64,000 nt of DNA from an uncultured Bacillota bacterium (GTDB lineage Bacteria > Bacillota_I > Bacilli_A > Culicoidibacterales > ZOR0006): NCBI GenBank assembly GCA_945956935.1, contig CAMFJD010000001.1, positions 62,001-126,000 on the forward strand, in the 5' to 3' direction. Under the pieces are notes generated by a model, which was not told where the DNA came from, ran no database searches, and saw nothing but the letters and a program-made list of their open reading frames with translations. Positions 7,465 to 16,954 of the stretch are shown in pieces (the stretch's first letter is position 1; each line of letters starts with the position of its first letter). Made by a program: the position numbers and the translations under genes.

Positions 7465-8538
7465 ATGGATTGGAATATGCTATACGAATTAACAATGGCA
7501 GATGGTGTGCCAGGGAATGAAAAAGAAGCAAGAGATGTGATGGAAAAATATATTACACCTGTTTCAGACACTGTAACGACGGATCGTTTAGGGAGCTTAA
7601 TTGCAGAAAAAAAAGGATCAGTCGATGGTCCGAAGATTGTTGTAGCTGGACATTTAGATGAAATTGGATTAATGGTTACACGTATTGATGACAGTGGGTA
7701 TATTCGTTTTCAAACGTTAGGGGGATGGTGGAGTCAAGTCATGCTCAGCCAGCGTTTCACAATTACAACACGTGAAGGGAAAAAAGTAACGGGTGTTATT
7801 GGAAGTAAGCCACCACATGTATTAACAGTAGAGGCACGTAATAAACCAGCAGATATTAAGGATATGTTTATTGATTTAGGTGTAGCTTCGAAAGAAGAGG
7901 TACTCGCACTAGGAGTACGACCTGGTGATATGATTGCACCTTATTTTGAGTCAATGCGTATGAATAACGAAAAATACTTATTAGCAAAAGCATGGGATAA
8001 TCGAATTGGATGTGCAATTGCTATTGATGTATTGGCTAATTTGCAAGATATTGAACATAAGAATACTGTTTTTGGTGTTGGAACTGCTCAAGAAGAAGTT
8101 GGGTTGCGTGGAGCACGTACTTCTGCAAATGCAATTAAACCAGATATTGCATTTGCACTAGATGTGACAATTGCAGGAGATACACCTGGCATGACGACAA
8201 ATGAAGCAAGTGTAAAAATGGGAGATGGACCATGTATCATGTTGTATGATGCATCGATGGTTGCACATAAAGGATTACGGGATTTTGTGGTAAGTATTGC
8301 AGAAGAGCTAGAAATTCCATTTCAATTCGATGCTTTAGCAGGTGGAGGAACTGACTCAGGTGCATATCATTTAAATGGTGAAGGTGTGCCGTCACTTTCA
8401 ATCTGTTTAGCTTCACGTTATATTCACTCTCATGCAAGTATGATTCATGAAGATGATTATTTAAATGCAACACGCTTAATTACAGAGGTAATTAAACGTT
8501 TAGATAAAGAAACAGTTGATGCAATTATCTACGGATAA
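7465..8538 (+). CDS. M42-family metallo-aminopeptidase (glutamyl aminopeptidase type)
   Basis: A 357-residue cytosolic di-metal peptidase that forms large tetrahedral complexes and trims peptide N-termini. Visible metal and catalytic residues: AGHLDEIG (H63, D65), KAWDNRIG (D178), QEEVGLRGA (E210/E211), a later ALDV aspartate, and a histidine near the C-terminus. The gene resembles PepA of lactic acid bacteria and the FrvX/YsdC group. The ATG at 7465 was chosen because AAGGAG lies 8 bases upstream; the ATG at 7459 is too close to it. A TATGAT -10 box is present at 7428. It appears to be a single-gene unit. Confidence 0.92.
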   Translation: MDWNMLYELTMADGVPGNEKEARDVMEKYITPVSDTVTTDRLGSLIAEKKGSVDGPKIVVAGHLDEIGLMVTRIDDSGYIRFQTLGGWWSQVMLSQRFTITTREGKKVTGVIGSKPPHVLTVEARNKPADIKDMFIDLGVASKEEVLALGVRPGDMIAPYFESMRMNNEKYLLAKAWDNRIGCAIAIDVLANLQDIEHKNTVFGVGTAQEEVGLRGARTSANAIKPDIAFALDVTIAGDTPGMTTNEASVKMGDGPCIMLYDASMVAHKGLRDFVVSIAEELEIPFQFDALAGGGTDSGAYHLNGEGVPSLSICLASRYIHSHASMIHEDDYLNATRLITEVIKRLDKETVDAIIYG

Positions 8539-8701
8539 AACCTAAGCATTTGAGTACCATGAAAAAGTCAAGGACTGGGATTTTTCATCAGTGTGGCTGA
8601 AAATAAAAGAATAATATATTGAGATGGAATGTCAAAAAAATGAACATTGATAGTAGGCCGAGACTACAATCATTAATTTGCATTTAAAGGAGTGTTGCAC
8701 T

Positions 8702-8929
8702 ATGGAACAGCCAACAAATAGTCAGACAGCAAAGACAATGAGTATTTTCCATGAACCGTTAGTAGCAAATAATCATGGATCAAATATTAAAATTTATGTA
8801 AATTCCGATAAAAGACAGGGCTGGAAAATTGCAGCAGCGACAGCAGTTGTGACAACAGCAGTACTTGTTATTGGATATAAAAAATGGTATGCAAAGCAAT
8901 CGCAACCAGGAGTATGCATTGAAGAATAA
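8702..8929 (+). CDS. Small single-pass membrane protein, unrecognised
   Basis: A 75-residue protein with a polar N-terminus, one hydrophobic helix at about residues 42-60 (WKIAAATAVVTTAVLVIGY) and a short basic-then-acidic tail ending CIEE. AAAGGAG stands 9 bases before the ATG and a strong terminator follows, so it looks like a real monocistronic gene. I do not recognise a family. The cysteine near the C-terminus does not sit in a lipobox. Confidence 0.7.
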   Translation: MEQPTNSQTAKTMSIFHEPLVANNHGSNIKIYVNSDKRQGWKIAAATAVVTTAVLVIGYKKWYAKQSQPGVCIEE

Positions 8930-8960
8930 AAAGGAGCTTCATTATGAAGCTCCTTTTTTA
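8928..8960 (+). terminator. Terminator after the small membrane protein gene
   Basis: AAAAGGAGCTTC and GAAGCTCCTTTT pair around an ATTAT loop and are followed by a T run. Confidence 0.92.
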
Positions 8961-8996
8961 TTCTCCTCTATTTAATTTCACATCAGACATTAAATA

Positions 8997-9022
8997 TTGT
9001 TTAAACAAAAAAATGGTATACT
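8997..9022 (+). promoter_or_regulatory. Palindrome and -10 box upstream of the LTA-synthase-like gene
   Basis: A perfect 12-bp palindrome TTGTTTAAACAA (8997-9008) lies just upstream of a TATACT -10 box (9017-9022), roughly where the -35 element belongs. It could be an operator; no regulator is identified. Confidence 0.4.
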
Positions 9023-9064
9023 AAGACGGCATTTATTAGATGAAAAAATTGGAGAATGGATGAA

Positions 9065-10876
9065 ATGAAGAATAGAAATATTTTGAAAGAAGTAAGTATT
9101 ATCGTTGGATATGCACTCTTTCTCGTAATGATAAGTGAGTGTGTGAGTCGTGCAAGTATGATTAGTACGATGATGTGGACAATTACACATCCGGGGTTAT
9201 TATTAAGCAGCATAGCATTAGTTGCAGGAATAATAGCTATAATTACGTGGTTAACAAAGAAGATGAGTATTGCTATATGGAGTGTGAGTATTCCATTTAC
9301 GGTATTATCTATTGTTAACTACTATAAAATACTGATGAATAGTAAGCCACTGACTATTTGGGATTTTGGTTTAATCGATGAATTGTTGAAAATTCAAGGC
9401 GATATGAGTTTCACTATTGCATGGCATGCTGTTATCTTGGCAGGAGTAGTGATTGGTGTAAATATAATTTTGGTGCGAATTATTAATCGAACTCAAGTCG
9501 TGAGTTTAACAGTAAGAAGCCGCTGGTTAAAATTATCTGGAGCTATTATCGTAACAGGGTTAATCGTAAGCGGCATTTATTTAAATCCAACAGTATTTGA
9601 TTTTCTTGGATTCGATGATACTCCATTTAATCAAGTCACTTTCTATGAAAACAATGGATTTTTAAATGCACTCATTTATGGAATTAATGATAAATTAGCC
9701 TTAACGAATGTTGATTCGACCGAAGAAGGTGAACAAATTGCACAAGCACAAGCACAGTTTTACGAAGAAACAACAGTTGGCATACAACGACCGAATATTA
9801 TTTTATTATTGAATGAGTCATTTATGGACGTGACACAAATAGAAAATGTAACCTTTAATCAAGATCCATTACCGACGTATAGAGCATTGCAAAATGAAAC
9901 AATTACTGGAACGTTTGTATCATCACAATTTGGTGGTGGTACATCAAATGTAGAATATGATGTACTGACTGCAAATACGAGTTTCGATTTACCAAAAGGT
10001 ATGGTTCCATACACACAACTTATTCACCAAGAAATTGAATCATTACCACAATTACTTGCGTCATATGGGTATCAAAACACATCTATTCATAGCTATACTG
10101 GATGGTATTGGAATCGCGAATCTGTTCATCAAAGTTTAGGTTTTGAACGTTTTTTAGATGAAACAACATTTGAAAATCCAACATATATTGGACCGTATAT
10201 AAGTGATGCTGACTTTATGACTAAAATAATTGATACATTTGAAGAAAATAAAGCAAGTGATCCAAATCGGCCACAATTTATTTTTGGTATTTCGATGCAA
10301 AACCATGCGCCGTATGGTGGAAGTGAGAAGTCAATTGGTACTGAAGTTCCAATTGAAATTACAAGTTCGGAAGGATTGAGTCCTGAAAATGAAGAGATAT
10401 TGGAAGACTATGCTCAATCAACATACTTAAGTGATCAGGCATTGGGACAGTTGTTAACATACTTTGCTTCGGTTGATGAACCAACAATCGTCTTACAATT
10501 TGGTGATCATTTACCATCAATGGCAACATTACTTACGGAAGCAGGATATTTACAAAATGAAGCTCAGACACCATTAGAACAAGCGTTAACAAAGTATACG
10601 ACACCTATGCTTGTGTGGGACAATCAAAATCGCCTACCGTCTGAGAATATTGGTTATATTGGTGCGAATTTTATTGCACCATTCTTGTTAGAACAAGCAC
10701 AGCTACCACTGTCACCGTATTATCAATTTTTACAAACAATGAAAGAAATGTATGGAATGCCTTTCTTTGAGTATATACTTCAAGCAGATGGAAGCGAGGT
10801 CAATCAAATAGAAACTACGATTGATTGGCAAGCAACATATGAATATTTACAGTATACTTTTTTAGGTGTACGCTAG
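9065..10876 (+). CDS. Lipoteichoic acid synthase-like phosphoglycerol transferase
   Basis: A polytopic membrane enzyme of about 603 residues. Five hydrophobic helices (about residues 11-29, 45-63, 68-88, 119-140 and 158-175) precede an extracellular sulfatase-like domain. Typical residues are seen: LNESFMD (N250, E251), the nucleophile threonine in FGGGTSNVEYDVLT (about T293), SMQNHAPY and FGDHLPS. The family (LtaS/YfnI/YvgJ) moves glycerol phosphate from phosphatidylglycerol onto teichoic acid chains or primers. The ATG at 9065 is favoured because the one at 9056 nearly abuts its GGAG. Whether this is the main LtaS or an accessory paralogue cannot be decided here. Confidence 0.88.
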   Translation: MKNRNILKEVSIIVGYALFLVMISECVSRASMISTMMWTITHPGLLLSSIALVAGIIAIITWLTKKMSIAIWSVSIPFTVLSIVNYYKILMNSKPLTIWDFGLIDELLKIQGDMSFTIAWHAVILAGVVIGVNIILVRIINRTQVVSLTVRSRWLKLSGAIIVTGLIVSGIYLNPTVFDFLGFDDTPFNQVTFYENNGFLNALIYGINDKLALTNVDSTEEGEQIAQAQAQFYEETTVGIQRPNIILLLNESFMDVTQIENVTFNQDPLPTYRALQNETITGTFVSSQFGGGTSNVEYDVLTANTSFDLPKGMVPYTQLIHQEIESLPQLLASYGYQNTSIHSYTGWYWNRESVHQSLGFERFLDETTFENPTYIGPYISDADFMTKIIDTFEENKASDPNRPQFIFGISMQNHAPYGGSEKSIGTEVPIEITSSEGLSPENEEILEDYAQSTYLSDQALGQLLTYFASVDEPTIVLQFGDHLPSMATLLTEAGYLQNEAQTPLEQALTKYTTPMLVWDNQNRLPSENIGYIGANFIAPFLLEQAQLPLSPYYQFLQTMKEMYGMPFFEYILQADGSEVNQIETTIDWQATYEYLQYTFLGVR

Positions 10877-10884
10877 CATCAAAG

Positions 10885-10916
10885 AAAAAAATACCGCAAT
10901 CTTGCGGTATTTTTTT
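10885..10916 (+). terminator. Terminator after the LTA-synthase-like gene
   Basis: AAAAATACCGCAA and TTGCGGTATTTTT form a stem with a 2-base loop plus a T run. The A run on the left would also allow termination from the other strand. Confidence 0.92.
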
Positions 10917-10948
10917 CTGAATTTTTTTATTAAAGGTGGGCTGTCGTT

Positions 10949-10974
10949 TCACATTGCGTGAAATGTGATATAAT
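10949..10974 (+). promoter_or_regulatory. Palindrome inside the promoter of the HisJ-type phosphatase gene
   Basis: TCACATT (10949-10955) and AATGTGA (10962-10968) are perfect inverted arms separated by 6 bp, directly upstream of a TATAAT -10 box (10969-10974). A protein bound here would cover the promoter spacer, so it is a candidate operator. No cognate regulator is evident nearby. Confidence 0.5.
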
Positions 10975-11012
10975 AACGGTAAAATAAGCAAAGTTGATTG
11001 AGGTGGATAGAA

Positions 11013-11792
11013 ATGGAACGAGTGAATTATCACACACATACTAAACGTTGTAAACATGCAACAGGTGAAGATGAGCAATATGTACAAGCAGCTATTGATA
11101 AAGGACTCATTCGCTTAGGGTTTAGCGATCATGCACCATTTCGTGACGGTCGTTGGGCATTTTCACGAATGGATTACAAGCAGTTACCAACATATTGTGA
11201 AGATATCCGTGCGTTAGCGAAGCAATATGAAGATGAAATTGAAATTATTTTAGGGTTAGAAATAGAATATGATTATGATCAATTAGGTTATTATGATGAA
11301 TTATTGACTGTATATGATTTAGATTATCTTATTTTGGCACAACATTATTTCATTAATATGGATGATCAAGAGCACAGTAGTTTTCAAATTACGAGACCAA
11401 AAGATTTAGTATTATATGGAGAAAGTTTAATTGAAGCGATGGAAACCGGCATCTTTGCTTTTGTTGCTCATCCTGATGTCATGTTTAATATGTATCCTGC
11501 TTGGGATCCAATTTGTGAACGTGTAAGTCGATCAATCTTGGAAGCAGCACAAACTTTGCAAATACCCATTGAATTTAATGCAAATGGATTAAGAAAAGGA
11601 TTACAGCCATTTATAGATGAACAGCGGTATCCGTATCCTCATCTTCGTTTTTGGCAATTAGCAACGGAGTATGATGTGTCGGTTATTATTAATTCTGATT
11701 GTCATCATTATGATGAGATATATGATGCTGCTGTTGAAAAGGCATATAGCATTGCACGGCAGCTAGGATTAAGGACTGTTACACAGTTCTAG
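11013..11792 (+). CDS. PHP-domain histidinol-phosphatase (HisJ/HisK type)
   Basis: A 259-residue PHP-fold phosphoesterase: YHTHTKRCKHATG at residues about 5-17, LGFSDHAPF near residue 36, HPDVMFN and NSDCHHY supply the metal ligands. The family removes phosphate from histidinol phosphate, the penultimate step of histidine synthesis. GAGGTGG lies 6 bases before the ATG at 11013. No other his gene is in the window, so it may serve a dispersed pathway or act on another sugar or amino-alcohol phosphate. The downstream methyltransferase follows after 32 bases. Confidence 0.85.
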   Translation: MERVNYHTHTKRCKHATGEDEQYVQAAIDKGLIRLGFSDHAPFRDGRWAFSRMDYKQLPTYCEDIRALAKQYEDEIEIILGLEIEYDYDQLGYYDELLTVYDLDYLILAQHYFINMDDQEHSSFQITRPKDLVLYGESLIEAMETGIFAFVAHPDVMFNMYPAWDPICERVSRSILEAAQTLQIPIEFNANGLRKGLQPFIDEQRYPYPHLRFWQLATEYDVSVIINSDCHHYDEIYDAAVEKAYSIARQLGLRTVTQF

Positions 11793-11824
11793 TGTAGCGT
11801 GTAGATGGAAAGGAATAAAAAATA

Positions 11825-12562
11825 ATGGAAATAGTGATTGAATCTGTTCAAAATCCTAAAGTAAAGGAATGGACCAAATTAAAACAAAAAAAATATCGAC
11901 AACAACATCAACGTTTTATTGTTGAAGGGGAACATTTAGTAGAGGAAGCTTTGGCAGCTAGAGCAGTAGAAGTTATTATAACTACTCGCAGTATGTTAAC
12001 TGCTGATGTACCTGTATACCGTGTGACCGAAGCAATATTGGCAAAATTGACAGCTACTCCAGCACATCAAGACATTATGGCGATTTGCACAATGCCACAG
12101 TTGAGTAATGTGGATGGGAACCGTTTATTGTTGCTTGATACAGTACAAGACCCTGGAAATGTTGGAACACTTATTCGGAGTGCTCTTGCTTTTGGAATAG
12201 AAGCAGTTGTATTAGGAGAAGGAAGTGTGGATATCTATAATGAAAAAGTGTTACGTGCGACACAGGGAGCTATTTTTCATTTACCAATTGTCACAAAGGA
12301 TTTAAAGATATATATCCCTACACTGCAAGCTCGGGGGGTTGCTGTGATTGGAACGAGTTTTTCACATGCAACGAATTTAAGTCACTTAGCAATTCCGCAT
12401 AAGTGGGCAATTTTGTTAGGAAATGAAGGTCAAGGTGTATCAGAACAATTGTTACAAATGACGAATGAAAATGTATATATTGAAATGAATGATCAAGCAG
12501 AGAGTCTGAATGTTGGAGTAGCAGGAAGTATTTTAATGTATACATTTTCTCAAAAAGCATAA
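11825..12562 (+). CDS. TrmH/SpoU-family RNA 2'-O-methyltransferase (YsgA type)
   Basis: A 245-residue SPOUT methyltransferase. An N-terminal substrate-binding domain (VQNPKVKEWTKLKQKKYRQQ) precedes the knotted catalytic domain with motif 1 DPGNVGTLIRSA, motif 2 ILLGNEGQGVS and motif 3 ESLNVGVAGSILMY. The enzyme methylates ribose 2'-OH in rRNA (23S in characterised relatives). It often stands directly upstream of pheST in Firmicutes, as here, though separated by a long structured spacer. Confidence 0.92.
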   Translation: MEIVIESVQNPKVKEWTKLKQKKYRQQHQRFIVEGEHLVEEALAARAVEVIITTRSMLTADVPVYRVTEAILAKLTATPAHQDIMAICTMPQLSNVDGNRLLLLDTVQDPGNVGTLIRSALAFGIEAVVLGEGSVDIYNEKVLRATQGAIFHLPIVTKDLKIYIPTLQARGVAVIGTSFSHATNLSHLAIPHKWAILLGNEGQGVSEQLLQMTNENVYIEMNDQAESLNVGVAGSILMYTFSQKA

Positions 12563-12567
12563 TAAAA

Positions 12568-12742
12568 AACGATGTTTGCCAACAAAACATCGTTATAAAG
12601 TAGTCGGTTATATATAAAGGAAAGAAAAACGGTTTGAGAGAAATGAACATGAAATGACAACGATATGTTCATGACTAATTATGAAGGGTACACAATTAGC
12701 TCTCTAATCTTATAGTTATGTTGGCAAATAACTGTAAGATTA
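12568..12742. other. Gene-free stretch with successive stem-loops; two have complementary loops
   Basis: Stem H1: AACGATGTTT (12568-12577) with AAACATCGTT (12585-12594), loop gccaaca. H2: ATGAACAT (12643-12650) with ATGTTCAT (12665-12672). H3: CTAATT (12675-12680) with AATTAG (12694-12699). H4: 15 bp, 12705-12719 with 12728-12742, one G-U pair, loop gttggcaa. Loops of H1 and H4 are complementary (GCCAAC/GTTGGC; TTTGCCAAC and GTTGGCAAA if the flanks are counted). H1 could serve as a terminator but has no T run. The region may be an undescribed structured RNA or a decayed element. The following bases 12743-12950 are very AT-rich with no gene. Confidence 0.45.
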
Positions 12743-12989
12743 TATTTATTATACCTATTTTCTGATCATGAAAAATAAAAACATTCAGTAATTTTTTCTT
12801 TTTATTTAATTAATAATGATAATTTATTTTTATGATAATAAAATGATGAAAAAATATTGGATTCTAGTATAGGTAGTAGAAGATTTATTTGCATTTTTTG
12901 ATTAAATCGTCTAGAATAGTTAAGAAGCTACAAATTGGTAGAGATACCGTAGTGGATATAGTTAAAAACGTTGAAAAAGAAGTAGTAAC

Positions 12990-13227
12990 AATTTTAGTTA
13001 TGCAAAGAGAGAAATGTCTGTGGCTGTGAGCATTTTCATAATAGTAATTGTGAATTCGTCTTTTGAGTTATTCATTGTAAAGCTAAAGATTTTTAGGCGA
13101 AAATGGATCGGCATGCTTCCGTTATCAAGCAATAGAGCGTATTGTCTTATAAAAAGATAATAAACTTGGGTGGTACCGCGATTTTAATCGTCCCTTGAAT
13201 TTTTCAAGGGACGTTTTTTGTTTTTTG
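12990..13227 (+). promoter_or_regulatory. Phenylalanine T-box leader of pheST
   Basis: The T-box core gggtggtaccgcg is at 13168-13180. It is followed by a terminator, CGTCCCTTGA (13189-13198) paired with TCAAGGGACG (13204-13213), plus a T run. A Phe codon TTC (13055-13057, in gaattcg) sits where the specifier loop is expected, after an AGAGAG-type stem I start near 13006. Uncharged tRNA-Phe would stabilise the antiterminator and switch pheST on. The specifier choice is inferred from position and the genes downstream. Confidence 0.88.
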
Positions 13228-13265
13228 CGTTACGATAAATGAAAATAGAATATTTGGAGGGTACT

Positions 13266-14306
13266 ATGAGCGAACAAAATACAGTATTAGAACAATTGTT
13301 AGCCCAAGCGTTAACGGAAGTAAAAACAGATGATTTGAAAACATTGAATGATGTCCGTGTAAAATACTTGGGAAAAAAAGGACCGATTCAAGAAGCTATG
13401 AAAGCTATGAAAGATTTAGCACCTGAAGAACGTAAAGCGTTTGGTCAATTAGTGAATACGGTCAAAAGTGAAATTGCGGAGGCAGTCGAAGCACAAACTA
13501 CAGCATTAGAACAAGCAGCGATTGTGCAACGTTTAGCGAATGAAACAATTGATATTACGTTACCAGCACGTCATTTACATACGGGTGGAGTTCATCCTTT
13601 GCAGCAAGTTGTTGATGATATTACACAATTTTTCCGTTCAATGGGGTATGAAGCTGCTGAGGGACCGGAAGTAGAGACAGACTTTTATAATTTTGAAATG
13701 CTAAATTTACCACACGATCATCCTGCACGAGACATGCAAGATAGTTTTTATGTCGATCCGCATCGCTTATTACGTACACATACATCTGGTGTTCAAGCGA
13801 GAACATTTGAAGCACGTGGCGAAGATCAGTTGCCGATTAAAGTTATTTGTCCTGGAAAAGTGTATCGTCGTGACGATGATGATGCGACACATTCACATCA
13901 ATTTATGCAAATTGAAGCATTTATTGTTGATGAAAATGTTTCGATGGCGAACTTAAAAGGAACGCTACAAGCATTAGCACGTCATTTATTTGGTTCTGAT
14001 CGTGAAATTCGTCTGCGTCCATCATTCTTTCCCTTTACTGAACCTAGTGTGGAAGTTGACGTATCGTGTGCAAAATGTAATGGTACGGGATGCAATGTTT
14101 GTAAACAAACAGGATGGATTGAAATTTTAGGTGCTGGATTAATTCATCCAAATGTTTTAACAATGACAGGTTTTGATACGGAAAAAGTGAGTGGATTCGC
14201 ATTGGGAATGGGTGTAGAGCGAATTGCTATGTTAAAATATGGAATCGAAGATATTCGCCATTTCTATGTGAATGATGTACGATTTTTACAGCAATTTAAA
14301 CGTTAA
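13266..14306 (+). CDS. pheS: Phenylalanine-tRNA ligase alpha subunit
   Basis: A 346-residue class II aminoacyl-tRNA synthetase subunit; with PheT it forms an alpha2-beta2 enzyme charging tRNA-Phe. The N-terminal coiled coil (residues about 1-85) binds tRNA. The catalytic core shows [39 protein letters not shown] and the motif 3 sequence [13 protein letters not shown]. An internal [12 protein letters not shown] insert is visible near residue 270. GGAGGG precedes the ATG at 13266 and pheT follows after 11 bases. Expression is governed by the upstream T-box. Confidence 0.98.
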   Translation: MSEQNTVLEQLLAQALTEVKTDDLKTLNDVRVKYLGKKGPIQEAMKAMKDLAPEERKAFGQLVNTVKSEIAEAVEAQTTALEQAAIVQRLANETIDITLPARHLHTGGVHPLQQVVDDITQFFRSMGYEAAEGPEVETDFYNFEMLNLPHDHPARDMQDSFYVDPHRLLRTHTSGVQARTFEARGEDQLPIKVICPGKVYRRDDDDATHSHQFMQIEAFIVDENVSMANLKGTLQALARHLFGSDREIRLRPSFFPFTEPSVEVDVSCAKCNGTGCNVCKQTGWIEILGAGLIHPNVLTMTGFDTEKVSGFALGMGVERIAMLKYGIEDIRHFYVNDVRFLQQFKR

Positions 14307-14317
14307 GGAGTGAAAAA

Positions 14318-16738
14318 ATGTTAGTTTCATTGAATTGGTTAAAAGATTATTTAGATGTAGAAACATTACCGACAGCTGAAGATTTAGCTCATCAGTTATC
14401 AGTACGTGGTGGATTAGAAGTTGAAGGAATAGAGGAAACTGGACATTTTGACAATGTTGTTGTTGGGTATGTTATAAGTAAAGAGCAGCACCCGCAAGCA
14501 GATCGTTTAAATGTGTGTATTGTTGAGGTTGGTGAAGAACAACCATTGCAGATTGTATGCGGAGCGCCAAATGTGCAAGCAGATCAAAAAGTGATCGTGG
14601 CTAAGATTGGTGCTGTATTACCAGGTAATTTTAAAATTAAAAAAGCGAAATTACGCGGTGTTGAATCACAAGGGATGATTTGTTCATTAGAAGAACTAGG
14701 GTTTGATGCAAAGTATATTGCTGATGAATTTAAAGATGGGATTCAAGTGTTAGCAGAAGATGCACCAATTGGTAAGAATGCATTGGAATATTTACACTTA
14801 CGTGATACAATTCTTGAATTGAGCATCACACCTGATCGTGCTGATGCATTAAGTATTCAAGGTGTTGCTTATGAGGTGTCGGCATTATATGGATTTGATC
14901 CAATGGAGCCAGTAGCAACATATCCTGGGGCACAATCTAACCAAGAAATTATTCAAAAAATTGAATTAGAGACTGAAAATTGTTATCAATATTTAGCAAA
15001 AGTAATCAATGATGTTCAAGTTGGTTCGTCACCACAATTTATCCAAGCACGGTTAATTGCAAGCGGTATTCGTCCAATTAACAACATTGTTGATATTACG
15101 AATTATGTTATGTTAGAGACGGGGCAACCGTTACACGCTTTTGATTTAGCCACATTTGCGCAACCACAAGTTATTGTCCGACAAGCAAAAGATAAGGAAA
15201 TAATTGTGACATTGGATGATAAAACACGTGAGTTAACTAAAGAAGATATTGTTGTGACTGATGGTGAAAAAGTAGTGGCATTAGCAGGTGTCATGGGTGG
15301 TGCGAATAGTGAAGTGACGAATACAACCACAACTGTTTTATTGGAATCAGCTATTTTTGCAGCAACAAATGTTCGTCGTACATCAAATCGATTAGCATTA
15401 AGAAGTGATTCAAGTGCTCGTTTTGAAAAAGGACTTGATCCAGAGATGACGATTCAAGCAATTGAGCGAGCAGCTCAATTACTTGCACTTTATGCAGGTG
15501 CAACACCGACAAAAGATATTATGGCAAATATTCAAAAAGAAATTGTAAATCCAACAATTGATGTGACGTTAACACAAATTTCAATGAAATTAGGTGTTGA
15601 ATTAAAACAGGATGAAGTTGAGACAATTTTGGATAATTTAGGCTTTGAATATACGGTTGAGAATCAAGTTTTCTCAGTATGTGCACCGACACGCCGTCGT
15701 GATATCCATATTGTTGAGGATGTAATTGAAGAAATTGGTCGTATTTACGGGTTTGATAATATTCCCGCTGTATTACCGACAGTAGAAATTACACCGGTAC
15801 AGCCGACATTATTACAATCATTACGTCAAGAAGCACAAGCAACGTTAACTGGTATAGGTTTACAGCAAGTTGTGACATATTCATTGACATCACAAAAGTA
15901 TGTACATACTTTTGTACAAGAGAATCGTCAGTTAGCCGCAGTGTCACTTATGATGCCAATGAGTGAAGAACGTTCATTTATGCGTCAGTCAATTGTTCCA
16001 AGCTTAATTGAAACGATTGCGTATAACCAGGCACGTACACAGAAAAATGTCGCGATTTTTGAAGTGAGTCGTGTATATGGACAAGATGAATCGACAGCAT
16101 TAATTGAAAAAGAACACATTGCAATTGCTGCAACAGGTCAATGGCAGTCATCGATGCATGAACATCAAACAGTTGATTTTTATACGATGAAGGCAATGGT
16201 AGAAGCACTATTAGCAAATTATGGTGTATTGAATCAAATTACATATACTCGTTCAAAAATGAATGATTTACATCCAGGGCGTAGTGCTGATATTTTCTTG
16301 AACGATACATACTTAGGGATGATTGGACAAATTCACCCACAAACTGCAAATAGTTTTGATGTTGATCCTACAATGTACGTTGCCGAAATTGATTTATCAT
16401 TGTTATCAACAACAGTTACTTCAGGTATGGATCGTATTACATATGAGCAAGTTTCAAAATTCCCATCAATGACACGTGATTTATCAGTTGTTGTCGATAA
16501 ACAAGTATTATCACAAGAGCTCGTTCAAGTAGCAAAAGCAGCTGGTGGAAAATACTTAATAGATGCACAAGTCTTCGATGTATATGAAGGTGAACATATG
16601 GAAACTGGGAAAAAATCAGTCAGTATTTCATTAACATTCAATAACAAAGAACAAACACTGGAAACAGAAGTGATTCAAGTAGCGACAGAACAAGTATTGG
16701 AATCCTTATCAACAAAACTGTCAGCAAAATTACGTTAA
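14318..16738 (+). CDS. pheT: Phenylalanine-tRNA ligase beta subunit
   Basis: An 806-residue beta subunit of normal length. Domains in order: an EMAP/tRNA-binding OB fold (about residues 40-150, VVGYVISKEQHPQADRLNVC), the B3/B4 editing domain (about 210-385), B5 (about 400-475), the catalytic-like core, and a C-terminal anticodon-binding FDX-ACB domain (about 712-805, KFPSMTRDLSVVVD). It completes the PheRS tetramer and hydrolyses mischarged Tyr-tRNA-Phe. It is cotranscribed with pheS and ends at a long terminator hairpin. Confidence 0.98.
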   Translation: MLVSLNWLKDYLDVETLPTAEDLAHQLSVRGGLEVEGIEETGHFDNVVVGYVISKEQHPQADRLNVCIVEVGEEQPLQIVCGAPNVQADQKVIVAKIGAVLPGNFKIKKAKLRGVESQGMICSLEELGFDAKYIADEFKDGIQVLAEDAPIGKNALEYLHLRDTILELSITPDRADALSIQGVAYEVSALYGFDPMEPVATYPGAQSNQEIIQKIELETENCYQYLAKVINDVQVGSSPQFIQARLIASGIRPINNIVDITNYVMLETGQPLHAFDLATFAQPQVIVRQAKDKEIIVTLDDKTRELTKEDIVVTDGEKVVALAGVMGGANSEVTNTTTTVLLESAIFAATNVRRTSNRLALRSDSSARFEKGLDPEMTIQAIERAAQLLALYAGATPTKDIMANIQKEIVNPTIDVTLTQISMKLGVELKQDEVETILDNLGFEYTVENQVFSVCAPTRRRDIHIVEDVIEEIGRIYGFDNIPAVLPTVEITPVQPTLLQSLRQEAQATLTGIGLQQVVTYSLTSQKYVHTFVQENRQLAAVSLMMPMSEERSFMRQSIVPSLIETIAYNQARTQKNVAIFEVSRVYGQDESTALIEKEHIAIAATGQWQSSMHEHQTVDFYTMKAMVEALLANYGVLNQITYTRSKMNDLHPGRSADIFLNDTYLGMIGQIHPQTANSFDVDPTMYVAEIDLSLLSTTVTSGMDRITYEQVSKFPSMTRDLSVVVDKQVLSQELVQVAKAAGGKYLIDAQVFDVYEGEHMETGKKSVSISLTFNNKEQTLETEVIQVATEQVLESLSTKLSAKLR

Positions 16739-16744
16739 TAAATT

Positions 16745-16799
16745 AAAAAAGAATGATAATAAATAAGAAGTGACACTTATTTATACCATTCTTTTTTTT
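16745..16799 (+). terminator. Terminator of pheST
   Basis: A long stem pairs about 16745-16768 with 16776-16799 (AAGAATGATAATAAATAAG against CTTATTTATACCATTCTT), followed by a T run. Confidence 0.9.
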
Positions 16800-16811
16800 A
16801 TTGTAATTTTT

Positions 16812-16825
16812 TGTTAACGTTATCA
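16812..16825 (+). promoter_or_regulatory. Candidate catabolite-response element (cre) for the sugar ABC operon
   Basis: TGTTAACGTTATCA matches the CcpA cre consensus TGWAANCGNTNWCA at 13 of 14 positions (T instead of A at position 4). It lies about 130 bp before the binding-protein gene. A LacI-family sugar regulator could also use it. Confidence 0.6.
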
Positions 16826-16954
16826 AAATGAGTAATAGTCTGATTTCTTTCTTAAATAGTATCAAATTCATCCATAATTAATTCAAATGAACGAGTAAAC
16901 TCAGTAAAATAGCTAGTGTAAGGGTTTTCAATTTATGAATAGGAGGAATTTTTT

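Noticed and set aside
12568-12594. Simple terminator for the rRNA methyltransferase gene
   Set aside because: The stem is good but there is no T run after it. It may still slow transcription, so the region is listed as a structured stretch instead.
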